A stretch of DNA of 64,000 bases. Origin: Psettodes erumei (taxonomy: Eukaryota; Chordata; Actinopteri; Pleuronectiformes; Psettodidae). Below the pieces are notes generated by a model. That model saw only the letters and a list, made by a program, of their open reading frames with translations. It was not told the DNA's origin and did not search any database. The stretch is taken from positions 438,501 to 502,500 of the forward strand of contig JAFBJZ010000888.1 in NCBI GenBank assembly GCA_016785225.1, in the 5' to 3' direction. Below are positions 38,816-49,530 of the stretch, piece by piece (within the stretch, counting starts at the first letter, position 1; each line of letters starts with the position of its first letter). The position numbers and the translations under genes were made by a program.

Positions 38816-39785
38816 ATGAAGGCTGTTACTCCAGTCCATCCCCAGGACTCCTCCTCCACCAGCAGCCAGCTCTCCCTGCACTGTCTGTCGAAGCAGAGCC
38901 TCAACATCGCCCGGTGCAGGATGGAGGAGGAGGACCTGTTCTGCCTGCAGTACGACATGAACGACTGCTACAGCCGACTGAAGCGCCTGGTGCCCACCAT
39001 TCCGCAGGATAAGAAAGTCAGCAAAGTGGAGATCCTCCAGCATGTCATAGATTACATCCTGGACCTGCAGCTGGCCCTGGAGATGCACCCCTCCCTCAAT
39101 AAACAGCAGCCACAGCGGACCGGGACCTGCCCTCCTCCAGCCACCAACCCCAGCCGGACACCGCTGACTGTGCTCAACACTGACCACCACCAGGTAAGAT
39201 CGGATCAGCGGAGATTACTCTCATGCCCCGGTCCCCGCCGGAACTTACCGGGGACCCCCGGCTTACCTCCACGTCCGCCAGTCAGACTCAGACAAAGCGC
39301 GTCAAGCCCGTTATTTGTCATTGTCCTTTCAGTTTCAGAAAACATAGAGAATCATCAAGATGCTACACGCGTCTTCTCACAGCTTCGGGGGGGAAAAGAT
39401 CATGCGTAAAAAAAGCATTTGGCGTGGGTTAGATTGCGCACTTGATTGTGGGCTTTATGATTTGCATGATAATGACAGCGTTCAGAGGCCCTACCTTATC
39501 CCAGGATCGGTGAAGTACCTCAGCCTGCAGCCCACTCCACTGCGCACAATAAGAGCAATTTGTTATTCAATAGGCTATAAGAGAATTTATTATGGGAGAT
39601 ATAACCGCTAATTTTCCACTGCTCTGCCGTATATCATTTATTCCGCAGTGTTTCGGGCCTTGCCTTTATTTAGTTTTCTTATCCATGGGAGCTAAATCGT
39701 TTTACATGCTTGTTTTGTCTTCTTTTTTCTTTTGTAGAGGACGTCAATAGTGAAAAAGCCAGAGGATTCGATTTTATGCCGCTGA
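38816..39785 (+). CDS. id4: Id4, inhibitor of DNA binding (HLH) - complete, two coding exons
   Basis: The CDS joins 38816-39193 (126 codons, ending in phase 0) to 39738-39785 (15 codons plus TGA), giving 141 residues. The protein begins MKAVTPVHP, like the MKAVSPVRP start of mammalian ID4, and ends EDSILCR, the ID4-specific C-terminus; other Id paralogues end differently. The HLH region is at about residues 47-89: helix 1 from DMNDCYSRLKRLVPTI, a PQDKK loop, and helix 2 from VSKVEILQHVIDYILDLQLA. There is no basic region before helix 1. By family knowledge, Id proteins therefore dimerise with E proteins and other bHLH factors and block their DNA binding, delaying differentiation, for example in neural and glial progenitors. 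The protein is shorter than human ID4 (161 aa) because the mammalian Gly/Ala-rich N-terminal stretch is absent; a Ser-rich stretch sits there instead. The start codon has A at -3, and no other in-frame ATG precedes it in the 5'UTR. No frameshift or missing key residue is seen. Confidence 0.97.
39194..39737 (+). other. id4: id4 intron 1 (phase 0)
   Basis: The donor is CAG|GTAAGAT and the acceptor follows a T-rich tract ending TTTTGTAG; the length is 544 nt. Removal joins codon 126 to the AGG codon of exon 2 without breaking the frame. If retained, the frame stays open to a TGA at 39407-39409, giving a different C-terminus. An exact POU octamer ATTTGCAT lies at 39460-39467. Confidence 0.93.
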
Positions 39786-39803
39786 GACATGAACACTGCA
39801 TTG
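39738..39803 (+). other. id4: id4 exon 2 (15 codons, stop, 18 nt of 3'UTR)
   Basis: The exon holds the last 15 codons and TGA (39783-39785), followed by 18 nt up to a strong TTG|GTAAGT donor. An intron immediately after the stop codon is the known exon pattern of vertebrate ID4, which supports the call. Confidence 0.85.
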
Positions 39804-40256
39804 GTAAGTTGGCTTGAAAATAATTTTAGTCATTATTTCACGTGTTTTATTTCTTCTTTAAATCAGACTCAATCAGCAGAAAACACCAGAGGCCCAAGTG
39901 GTGGTCACTGAAGCATCCCCATTAACTTGATTACTGAAGCCTGTGTGTGGTGTAAACTGACAATCTGTAGAGTGCTCCGGGGAGGCCAATAGATGTCAGG
40001 GAAAATAATCAGTGAGGAACATGAAATTTGCACCAACCTCAGAGGCAGCTGTGCTTTGCGCAATAACTGTCACTGGTGTAGCAATCTGGGAAGAAGAGAG
40101 GGTTAAAACCTCAGCTTGCCCTCTCTTTCATTCTTACACACACATGCTCCTTCCTCCCCCCTCTCTGTCTTTCACAGTTCCATTCAAGCTGCTGTTCTGG
40201 CTCTAATGTCAGATTTATAGCACTGAATCTAAACACACCTGGGTTAGGCTAAAAGT

Positions 40257-40294
<38 letters not shown>

Positions 40295-40462
40295 GACAGT
40301 CTCGGCTGCCTCTCTTCAGCCTTTCCCAACAGCCCTAGGAGCTCAGTGGTTGTTGTTTGACCTGGTTTGTTTTGGGTTGTTGATCAAGCATGGCCTCTGT
40401 TTTGTTGGTGGCGCCAGTCAGTCTAGAGTTCTGCAGCTCACCCCCCCCCTTCCCCTCCACAG
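39804..40462 (+). other. id4: id4 intron 2, in 3'UTR (predicted)
   Basis: The donor GTAAGT is at 39804. The best acceptor downstream is a C/T-rich tract ending CCCTCCACAG at 40462; another AG at 40470 is possible. The intron contains a GT microsatellite (40262-40292). The donor is strong; the choice of acceptor is my judgement. Confidence 0.55.
40262..40292. repeat. (GT)n microsatellite in id4 intron 2
   Basis: About 15 GT units within the predicted second intron. Confidence 0.96.
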
Positions 40463-41895
40463 GTGTGCAGGCTGCACAGAGCTGCTCCAAAGCCAGCAAA
40501 GCTTCGCCAGGGACTCACACCCAACTGGAGGCACAATCACAAGGGGATTTCAAAACCGCTGGGAGGAATTAAACCCAAATAAAGTCACTATTCATATAAG
40601 CTTTTTTTTTTGGTTCCATTCAACAAGGAATCACTGTGTAGACACCTCCCACTCCTCCCCCTCTGTTTAAGTTGCTCTAATGTTACTTCTTCCCACTTTA
40701 CATTTCTCCTAAACGATTGAAAAATATGGAATCCCCACGTTGAGAAGTTTTTTTGTTGGAAGATCGTCTGTCAACAGCTATGGAAAACTGTTTGTGAATT
40801 GTGCTTAAAGAATAGCTTAAAAACGACTCCAGTTTAAAGCTTTACTAAACTGCGAAAATCATTGTACATGTTTTGTACATCTATTGTTTAAAATAGATGA
40901 TTTGTGTTGGACAGGGGTTTCATCCCTGGAATCTTGAAATGTTTCATATTGTAAAGAAGAACAATTCTGATTCGAGACAATTAAGATTGTACATAAAGAG
41001 ACACAAATGTTCTATAAAAGTATGTGAAAGGAATACTTATATGTTTAAAATAGACTATTGTAATTATAAGATATTTTTATTAAAACCTTTTTTGTCGTTA
41101 TGTAAATATTGTGTTTCAACGTTATGCTCTGCCAGTAATGTCCTCACATGACCATATCAGTTAACTCTTTGCAGTGTTTTTGGAATAGTTTGAATATGTA
41201 GCATGTCAGGCTCATTGCGGAGATGTTGAATGTGCACTGAGGCAGCCCTCCTTGTATAGATACGTGGTGGAGCTAAACACAAGCTCTTTTATATTATTTG
41301 GCCTGCTCAGCTTTTCTCTTCAAATGTTTTGTATTCATTAACCATGACAACTTTGACCCTCTGGGAGAGATGGGTCAGTCTGCTATTTGATCTTTCAAAA
41401 AAAAGAAGAAAAAAAACACCTGATTTGATTCTGTTACACTGCACTCTTGTTAAAAATGACATCTGATCGTTACAGCACTTCTGACAGTGTTTACAGTGTG
41501 ATACATAAAAATCACTGCAACACAATGTCTCTCTGTTATACATGTGCAGTCAGTTTCTCCTTGAGAAGTTAATGATTGGCACCAATGAAATCATGAAAGC
41601 TGATGAGACATGTGAACATTAAGAGACTTGTTTTGGACAGTTGTATTCAGACAGGCGATGTCTTTAAGTAGGCCTGAACTGAATCCCCCGTTGGAGAGTC
41701 AGCAGCCTTTGTTAATGTAAAGAAGACAAGAAAAAGCCTTTATTTTTCGTGACATTGAACACCGAATTTACCTCACCACCCTCCTGCCAGTGTGAGAGGG
41801 CACTTGTACATTACTGTCAGCTGCACTGTTGGACTTGACCTTCACTGGCTTGTGAGGAGTTGTCAAAACAAATTAAAGTTTCCAGGAAGAATTGT
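40463..41895 (+). other. id4: id4 exon 3, 3'UTR (predicted, end uncertain)
   Basis: This AT-rich non-coding stretch follows the candidate acceptor. Pumilio-type sites are present at 40988-40995 (TGTACATA) and 41101-41108 (TGTAAATA), with related TGTACAT cores at 40863 and 40874. Possible poly(A) signals are ATTAAA at 41079-41084 and at 41872-41877, the second followed by GT/T-rich sequence. AATAAA at 40578-40583 would give a very short 3'UTR. The end is set after the 41872 signal and may be shorter. Confidence 0.45.
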
Positions 41896-43322
41896 GTCGT
41901 CTCAAGTTTTGTCTCACGGGGCATCTTGGTTTATTGCTTTCAATGCCTGCACTGTCACGTGAAACAATGAGGAAAAAGAGGGAGGTGCAGGGCAACGCTG
42001 TGCAATGCATTCATCTAGGTCGAATAGGGAAAAAAGGGACATGTAGAAAGATGCCAGACTGTTGCAGATGTCATCTGCTGTCAGTCCTCGAACCTGTTTT
42101 ACGGGATTCAGGGATTAAGTGTTTTATTGTGGGGGTTTATGATTAATTCCATCACACAGGTGGCTGCTGCTTCTGCAGCTCTACATAAACAAAAGTGATG
42201 ACCGTGTGGTCAAATTGTAATTCATTTCATTTTCATATTCAGATGGAAATTTGTGTTCTACATTAAAATGTTCATGGAACATTTCTTATTACGTATTATC
42301 TCCTTTACAAAAACACTTTGACAGTGTATGACATATGTTATTTCAAGAAGCAAGAGGTTTTTCAAAACAAAAGGGAAAGAGAAAATGAAAGGAATACCCT
42401 CAGTGGATCGGGTGATTTGGGGGATTTTTGTCCTTAAGGTGAAAAAACATCAGCTTTTTTAAATTAGTAACAGAAGCCACAAACAGAATTCCATTTCTGT
42501 GAAAAAGGCTAAAATGGTCGAAAGAAGGCATAAATCACAACCACAGCAATCAGGTTTGCCATAAGTTTACAGTTTTATTGTAGGTGTTTGGCATATTTTC
42601 ACCTAGAGTATCAGTAAGCGGGCCCACTGATTTTTTTTTTTACTATAATATTTAAATTAACATTTAGATTCTGATTAATAGGTCAACTGGAAAGAATATT
42701 CACAATATAACATTTTATATTAATTAAAATAAACTTTAATGTGTGCACAAGGCCTCATGACCTTCATGGCCTTCATCAAAATATTTTAAAGAAAAAAAGC
42801 AGATGATAATGCTCATGATTTTGTAGTTTGTTTTTCAAGTGTCTGGAAATCTTGAAAAAAAATCTCAAATGAAGGATTCATTCCATCACTCAGCACTCAT
42901 TCATTTCTGGGGGATTTTTTTTTAGAGTATTCTGAAATAATAGTGAATTTTATCCTCAATGCCATTCCTGACAGCTGTCAGAAAAGAGTCCGTAAACAAC
43001 ACCTGCACCTATCTCACAGTTATTAGTTACATGAGAGTCTCCTTCCTGCCTCTCTTACCCCCAGAGCTGCAGGTTTTTCTCGCAGACACACTGACCCCTG
43101 TTTACCTGTCCCCACGTCAACCTGCTGAATGCGGGTTAAAGGGGCTTTTCTAGAGATGGAGGCACCCTGTGGGTGCTATAGACACCTTTCAGACACCCTG
43201 CTCCACTGTGGCCATCTGAGGATAAGCGGGCTGCTATACAGGCCACCTGCGTGTGTTTATAGTCCACAGTTACAGAGCCTGGCCTCACTGCCCTTGACAA
43301 GCACTGTGACCTTGTGATGTAA

Positions 43323-43324
<2 letters not shown>

Positions 43325-43380
<56 letters not shown>
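43325..43380. repeat. (GT)n microsatellite
   Basis: About 27 GT units ending in GCGCGC. A T-run of 20 lies nearby at 43568-43587. Confidence 0.97.
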
Positions 43381-43385
<5 letters not shown>

Positions 43386-45149
43386 TATGTGTGTGTGAAA
43401 ATAGAAATGAAAAAATGTGTTTAAGCACAGGTGGCCAGCTTGACAGTTAGACCTTCCTGATATGATTAAAGATATTCTGGGTCTCAGCGAGAGCACAGCA
43501 CGAGCCTGAGAGTTCAGACCCGGCTTCAGCAACCATACACAGCTGGTGAGAGCACTGAAAATGCTCCTTTTTTTTTTTTTTTTTTTTACAGTAAACGCAT
43601 GTTTTTATACTGTAGACAAATTTAGGAATTCACGAAACAGCCTTAGTCCATGCTAACAATCTTTCTTTTTTTACTTGATTTTCCATAATGTAATTTGATT
43701 CATCACATAATGACCAAGTAAAATGTAAGGTATAAAAATATGAAGGTATGTCTCATGATCATCGCAAATGAATGAATTTTTTTCCCCAAAACATGCAATT
43801 TGTTGGTGATACAAAAAAAATCCCATATAATGTTGGTGGTGCTTTAATAAGGGTGCTCTTACTTATACAACTGGGAGAATAAGTCTCGATGCACACATGA
43901 CTTTTCTCAAATCTCGTGATCATTTCAGTCACCTGATCAATTAAAATTCCTACTGTCTGAAAATATACTGAAAATATATTTGATATTTCAAGGAAAATTC
44001 ATTCACATGTATCTATATAACGTGTAATAAATCTGGCCTTTTCAGGCAGCAACATATCAGTCATACACTGATGCTTACATTTATACATTCATTGTGTCCT
44101 ATTACATGATGTTCCAGAAAGACGCGCTTTCTCAATGCCGCAGTGTCACAGTAGTACAACACAGACACGAGGCAGGAGACTTCTGTTGCAGCTCCATGAG
44201 CTGTAGGTCTCATTCTCTCTATTAATCAGCACCGAAACTGCTGCCATCCCCAGACACACTATTCAGCTGCACTCATATTATACTTTGCTGCCCTGTGTTG
44301 TCTAAGAATTCCCACTGTCTCACAAAGTGGTCCCATCCCATATCTCTCCAGCATTAGTGCTGCAGGATTGTCTAAATAATTCCTGTGGGGAGCGAGACAG
44401 CGGTGCAGCAGCAACACGTGGGAGTGTGGGGGAAAGTGTGTGTTTGACTTGTGCGGGCAGATTTTTCCTCCTCTTTTTATTTTTTACCTGTGGCCTTCCT
44501 CTCCTAATGTCTGTTGCTTCCTGGGGCAAATCGTGGGAAAAGCATTACATCCTGTTTGATAAGGAGGCCCAAACCAGATTGGTCAACCTGTTTTCCACCT
44601 TGAAGCTGAGGCCACAGGAGTGGATGCATCAGCCCTGTGGCCTTTCACTAGGAAGTGTCATTATGAACACAGTATCATTATCATCAAAAGAAGGGATTGG
44701 CCGCGCAGCAAGTGGAGTCAATTGTTTGCACAGGTGCGAGTATGCGCTCATGCATGACTCTCATTTGTGTGTACATGCACTGGTGTGTTTTCCCTGCCAC
44801 TTTCTTGCAGAAGACCACAATAAAAAAAAAACAACTAAAATTACAAGCAACTGCAATTTGTGAGACCTGCGTTTCTGATTAAATCTTTCCAGCTAACACT
44901 CCTTCTCCAGGTGACTCTGACTTGTTTCCAAAAAAAAAAAATCTAATCAAAACATTTTTCTCTGGTGCATACAGAAGAGACACACAACTCCTCCTATTTT
45001 TACAAATGTGCACAATGCACTGAGACTAACACATAAAACAAGAAGCTCACCATCATCTCTGCTTTGAATTAACATTCTGCATATGTTAAACTGCAACAAC
45101 AGGTTTGGCTTTGGCGTGTCACCTCCCTCTCTCCCTGATTTAACTCCAC

Positions 45150-45420
45150 ATTATGGCGTTCCGCAGGGGCCTATATCCCTGCGTGTTAATCACTGCTCTT
45201 CCTGGCGTACAGAGAAATATATGGCGGGTGCTTGCCGGGGAACAGTGGAGGACAAAAACGTGCTCACTCTTGGACACTACTTGATTACAGACTAATTGGT
45301 CTAGAGTGATTAAATATCTCATGCTTCTAGGTAATTGCAGCTATTTAAAGCAGCTATTAGCTTAAAATGCCTGCCACCAACAGCCATTTACTCATAAACA
45401 AAATGTGAGATGCAGCAATT
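45150..45420. promoter_or_regulatory. Candidate conserved non-coding element
   Basis: Several homeodomain-type cores (GTTAATCAC, GACTAATTGG, GTGATTAAATA, GGTAATTGC) lie within a repeat-free stretch about 6 kb downstream of id4. The call is an inference from texture and motif density. Confidence 0.28.
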
Positions 45421-46399
45421 TACCTGTACTGCTTAGACTGGAAAAACAAGATTCAGACGGTCTGTGCTATAGCCAGACATCACATCACATATTGTAAAAA
45501 TATAGCTATACCTATTAAAATATATAGGTTACAAATATTTAAACTTTAACATCTATTTCATGCTATATCTTACTGTGCTTTTTAAATTAATTTTGAAAAA
45601 AGATGTAACAATCTATTTTTTCCTTTGATACTTCCAAATCGGTAACAGACGTAAATTTTTACTGATGGCTAATGGATGGCAATTATATTTTCCACATTTA
45701 TTTTACTTGTCATAACTGATGTGCAATTAATTCTTCATTTTTGTGAATTAATGATTTGACACATCATGTTTGTTTTTTTTTTTAATAAATGAAAGGGGGA
45801 ATATTAAGAAGCAATAGCACTGCTGGGGCTCCCTCATTTTAATTTAGCATTCTTAAGTCGACACATCACAATCCGAGGCGCTCGAGGACGGAGGGTGTGC
45901 AACCGCACAGTCAACGTATTTATGTGACCTGAGTCTGGAGCGGTCATCAAACACAATCACAGGAGATAGAATGTGTGTACACCCACCAGTTTAGCTTTAG
46001 TCAGGGCCTCTTGCAGGGCAACCACAAATAATGATGGGGTGAAAGAGAGGAAAGAAGGAGAAAGACACGCAGTAAGAGAGGAGGAATAGGGAAAGAGAGC
46101 GTGTGAGGGAGGCAGAAGGAGGAGGGAGGACTTGGCATCACCAGTGCCAACCACGGCTCCCAGGAGACATGCGATGAATTACAGAAATGAGATCTCAGAC
46201 AAATGCCAAGCTTTCCCAAAGAGCAGCGAGAATGGCTGTGCCCCTCTACCCACCCCACCCCAACCCCCGTAGGAGAACACAGTGATTATAGCGGGGGAGC
46301 CCGGGGTCTGCCAAGCCCCTTAAAGGATCTGTGTGAGTCTGTGTTAAGTGTGTGTGTAGGGATGGCACTGGGACAACAGCCATGTCACAGAACATGACC

Positions 46400-46545
46400 C
46401 TGAGGTGCAGCCATCAGACAGCCAATATGGCGAGTTAAATACCGCTGCTGCATCAGAGCGGAAGGGCTCCAACTGCCTCCAATCAAACAGGTTTCTGTTC
46501 ACCTAATGAGCTTAATTAATGAGGCTTAGTTTACGCTTCTTTGCT
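46400..46545. promoter_or_regulatory. Candidate conserved non-coding element
   Basis: Repeat-free sequence with CTAATGAGCTTAATTAATGA near 46503, a near-palindromic homeodomain-type block, and TCCAATCAAAC near 46478. No coding potential seen. Confidence 0.28.
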
Positions 46546-48182
46546 CTGAAAGAGGGAACAATGTGTCACATTTGCCAAAGAAGACAGTATCTCTCTGACT
46601 TGGATAGGGACACGTTTCAGCAGGAGGCCTGCTGTGGGTTGACTCCAGATACATACATGATGATAAAGTCAGATAAAAGTAATTCAATAAAATAATCACA
46701 CCACACTGCAGTGACAGTAAATTATTCATCTGCTGGAGGAGGACAGTCATTTTAGTTATTTTAACCTGTAAATGATCTTCTTTGTGGAAAAGCCACTGCT
46801 ATTACACTAATTGTCCACATAACAGTATTTTAGCATGTCCAAATTCAGAGTTTGGTGAATCTTTATGTCAGTCTTCTTGTCTCTGTTTTCCGCTTACTTT
46901 CAATGCCACTGCACAGTCAGATAACACAAGGATAGAATGCTGCAAATGTGAGCAAATGTTTTCTTAATGAAATTGTAAATGATCTTTATCAAAACGCATA
47001 TCTGCGGCTGGTTACAAATCTGTAAAAAATGAAAGATTGCAGCGCCATGAAATTAATTATTTCCATTCCCAAATATAATGGCAGTAAGGCAGTTACCAAA
47101 GGTCTCTATTTGTCATCTCAGACTCCAATGTGATTTCTGTTTAGTTTGCCCTCAGGCAGTCGCTGAAATAAAATCCCCATTTTCAATTGGTATTCCCACT
47201 CAGGGACAATTTCACATGAGGCAATCTGAGCGCTCATATAATTTCAAATAGCAGAATTTGAACGTGGTGGGCAGAGTCCTGTCAGCCTCAATGAGGACAC
47301 TGTTTCCCATCATATTTCCTCATTTTCATCGATCTATGATATTAACTTAAGGTCTCCTTACTGTAACAGTATTACATTAAGTGGACCTTAGACTTTAAAA
47401 TGAACAAACCGTCCGAAGAAGACCGTGAGATTCAGCCAAAATCTCCAAAATAGCTAGTGAGTGGACCTTTTCAAGACTCATGAAAGAAAGTCACACTTTC
47501 AGAATACTCGTCAAAAACTTCATATGCTCTCATGCTTTACTAATGTATGCCTTTTCTTTGCTTTACCCGTCCATTAATGAAAACCATATATTATTTGTGG
47601 CTAATGACAGCACTTAAGACAAGGCTTGTGTGCTGGTGAAAGTATTTGCAGACTCTTTGAATCTTGAATAAGCAAATGCTAGAACGCAGTCTACCAACAC
47701 AAAATGGCAAATTACAATTTAGTTTAACAATGCATGATGTATGCCTGAAAATGTCTGGCATAGCAAAAAGATTCTTTGTCTGGGGTACTGCAGGAGAAGA
47801 CAGTGATTTGGTGGCAGTGTGTGTGCATGAAGGTGATGAAGATTTGCAGAAGACTGGGTCAACTAGCACTGTTGTATTTCCACTGTATATCTGTAGCTAT
47901 CCTATACCAGTTTGTATGGAGTCAATGTATCTCATATGTCAAATTAATTAATTTCTGTGACATGTCAGGGAGCCCAATCCTTCCTTAAATTATCTTGGTT
48001 TATACTAAACAAATCCATTAAAGATACTTCAAATTCAATAGTCATTCATATTTTGATGCTACCTGTTTGGTTTATAGGTCAGTGAGTCCTGGTGTGGAGT
48101 CTTACTGTGGAGAGAAATGAACTGATCCTGAGATGTGGATTTTAGTGCGCTGGTTGCATGAGTGCAGTCTGGATGTGAGCTG

Positions 48183-48673
48183 TGTCACAGTCTGACTGCA
48201 GAGACTTTGGATTTCACTTCTATGGACTCTGTTTTGTTTTCTTTCCTGTTTTAATTCAGTTATAATTTCCTAGTTTGGCTTTACCCTCTGTGGCTGTCTT
48301 GTGTTTCACCTGTTCACACCCAGTGTGTCATTATCCCTGCCTCCCTGGTGTGTTCATATTGTCTTGGTCTTTCCCTCCGTCTTTGTCAGTTCTTCTGTTG
48401 TCAGTGTTCTACCCTGCTGTGTTGCTCTGACTTCGCCTTGCTACCATTTTGTTTCTTTTCCAGTGACTCCTGCTCCCTGTCATCCCAGCGTAGCTTTTCA
48501 AGTTCAGATCTTTTCCTCGGTTTATGGTAATTTTCAAGTTTTTGGTTCATTGCTTCTGCTTCCTTTCATGATTTGGACACTGATGTTTTTGTTGAGTTGA
48601 AATCCTGCTCTGAGCCTCCACGGTTGCCTGCCTCTGTCTGCATTTGGGTCCTACATCACGTATTATGGTGACA
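48183..48673 (+). mobile_element. LTR-like interspersed repeat, copy 5 (best preserved)
   Basis: It begins TGTCACAGTC and ends ATGGTGACA, so the termini are short inverted repeats (TGTCAC/GTGACA); it is about 491 bp. The tail contains CTGCATTTGGGTCCTAC. GAGCTG occurs on both sides (48177-48182 and again starting four bases after the end), a possible 6-bp target duplication if the true right end is slightly further out. Confidence 0.65.
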
Positions 48674-49019
48674 AATTGAGCTGAATGTCAGTTAGGAGAA
48701 CTGTGTGAAGAATTTAGACAACCTCAATATAGAGAAATGTGCTATGTTTACTCATCATTGTATATTTACAAAAATATACAATTATTCAGTGGAGGTTGAT
48801 GCCAGCAAATGCCAGAAATTTGGTCGGATACACAACATTGAAACCCTGTAAATATTCACAAGATAAAAGTAATGCAACGTAGAGTGTTGTTGGCCCTTCA
48901 TGCATTTACAGTGTAGTAAAATAAGCTGTAACATTGTACAAACAGGAGAACATCAGCATAAAACACCACACTTCTGTTACTGCTTTGTTTGTTAATGCCA
49001 CTTCATTATTATAATTTTT

Positions 49020-49530
49020 TTATGCTTTCTGTTGCGCAGCAGCTGGAAAAAGCGCTCAAAGGCTGAGCTGCAGATCTGCCCAAAAACTGGATCAAAATGA
49101 AACAGCGGCCCATGTTCCTGATCCCTCCATATGTTTCATATAGATATTAAGCCATCGATTAGGGGAATGCTGTCATCAAGTTGGCAGTGATCGGGCTGCC
49201 GTCTCTGGCACCCAGTCAACAACAAATTCACATGCTAATGTCTTCCAAATCAGGTCTCGCCCCCAAACTGGTTCCCCTTATTGACTTGATTCTCTGATTG
49301 GACAGATGGCCACCTTTCAATATCACAGACGTCTGTTTGTGTTACAGGGGGGTTTGTGTATGTGTGTAGGGGGACGGGGGGCGGGCGGGGGGCTCCCAGG
49401 CTTATGAATAAACAACAACAATCATCTAGATAAACAACAACATTATCTGGTGTCTGAACCTTGGCGACGATCCATTATGGCCATTACTGTCACATCATGT
49501 GCTACAGTTGGCTTTTAATTGCTCTTATTT
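49020..49530. promoter_or_regulatory. Candidate regulatory block with G4 motif and paired FOX-like sites
   Basis: A complex, repeat-poor stretch about 8-9 kb downstream of id4. It contains a G-quadruplex motif (49369-49392) and two identical ATAAACAACAAC blocks 22 bp apart (49408 and 49430), with GATA-type cores (AGATAA, TTATCT) alongside. RTAAACA is the forkhead-family core. Function is inferred. Confidence 0.35.

Larger units (their letters stand above)
41896..48182. other. Downstream intergenic, no gene recognised
   Basis: No exon was identified. Besides the candidate elements at 45.15-45.42 and 46.40-46.55 kb, the stretch at about 47030-47330 (TTAATTATTTCC near 47053) is repeat-free and complex. 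A GT array lies at 43.3 kb. Confidence 0.6.

Noticed and set aside
38807..39190. 127-codon open frame on the minus strand opposite id4 exon 1
   Set aside because: It is the shadow of a strongly coding exon; the + strand matches Id4 throughout the HLH.
39223..39611. Open frames of 69-83 codons within id4 intron 1
   Set aside because: They lie between clear splice sites and show no domain or start context.
40578..40583. AATAAA as the id4 poly(A) signal
   Set aside because: It lies about 115 nt into the predicted last exon and would give an unusually short 3'UTR; later signals are equally good.
47064..47082. CCCAAATATAATGG as an SRF CArG box
   Set aside because: The A/T core is nine bases, not the six required between CC and GG.
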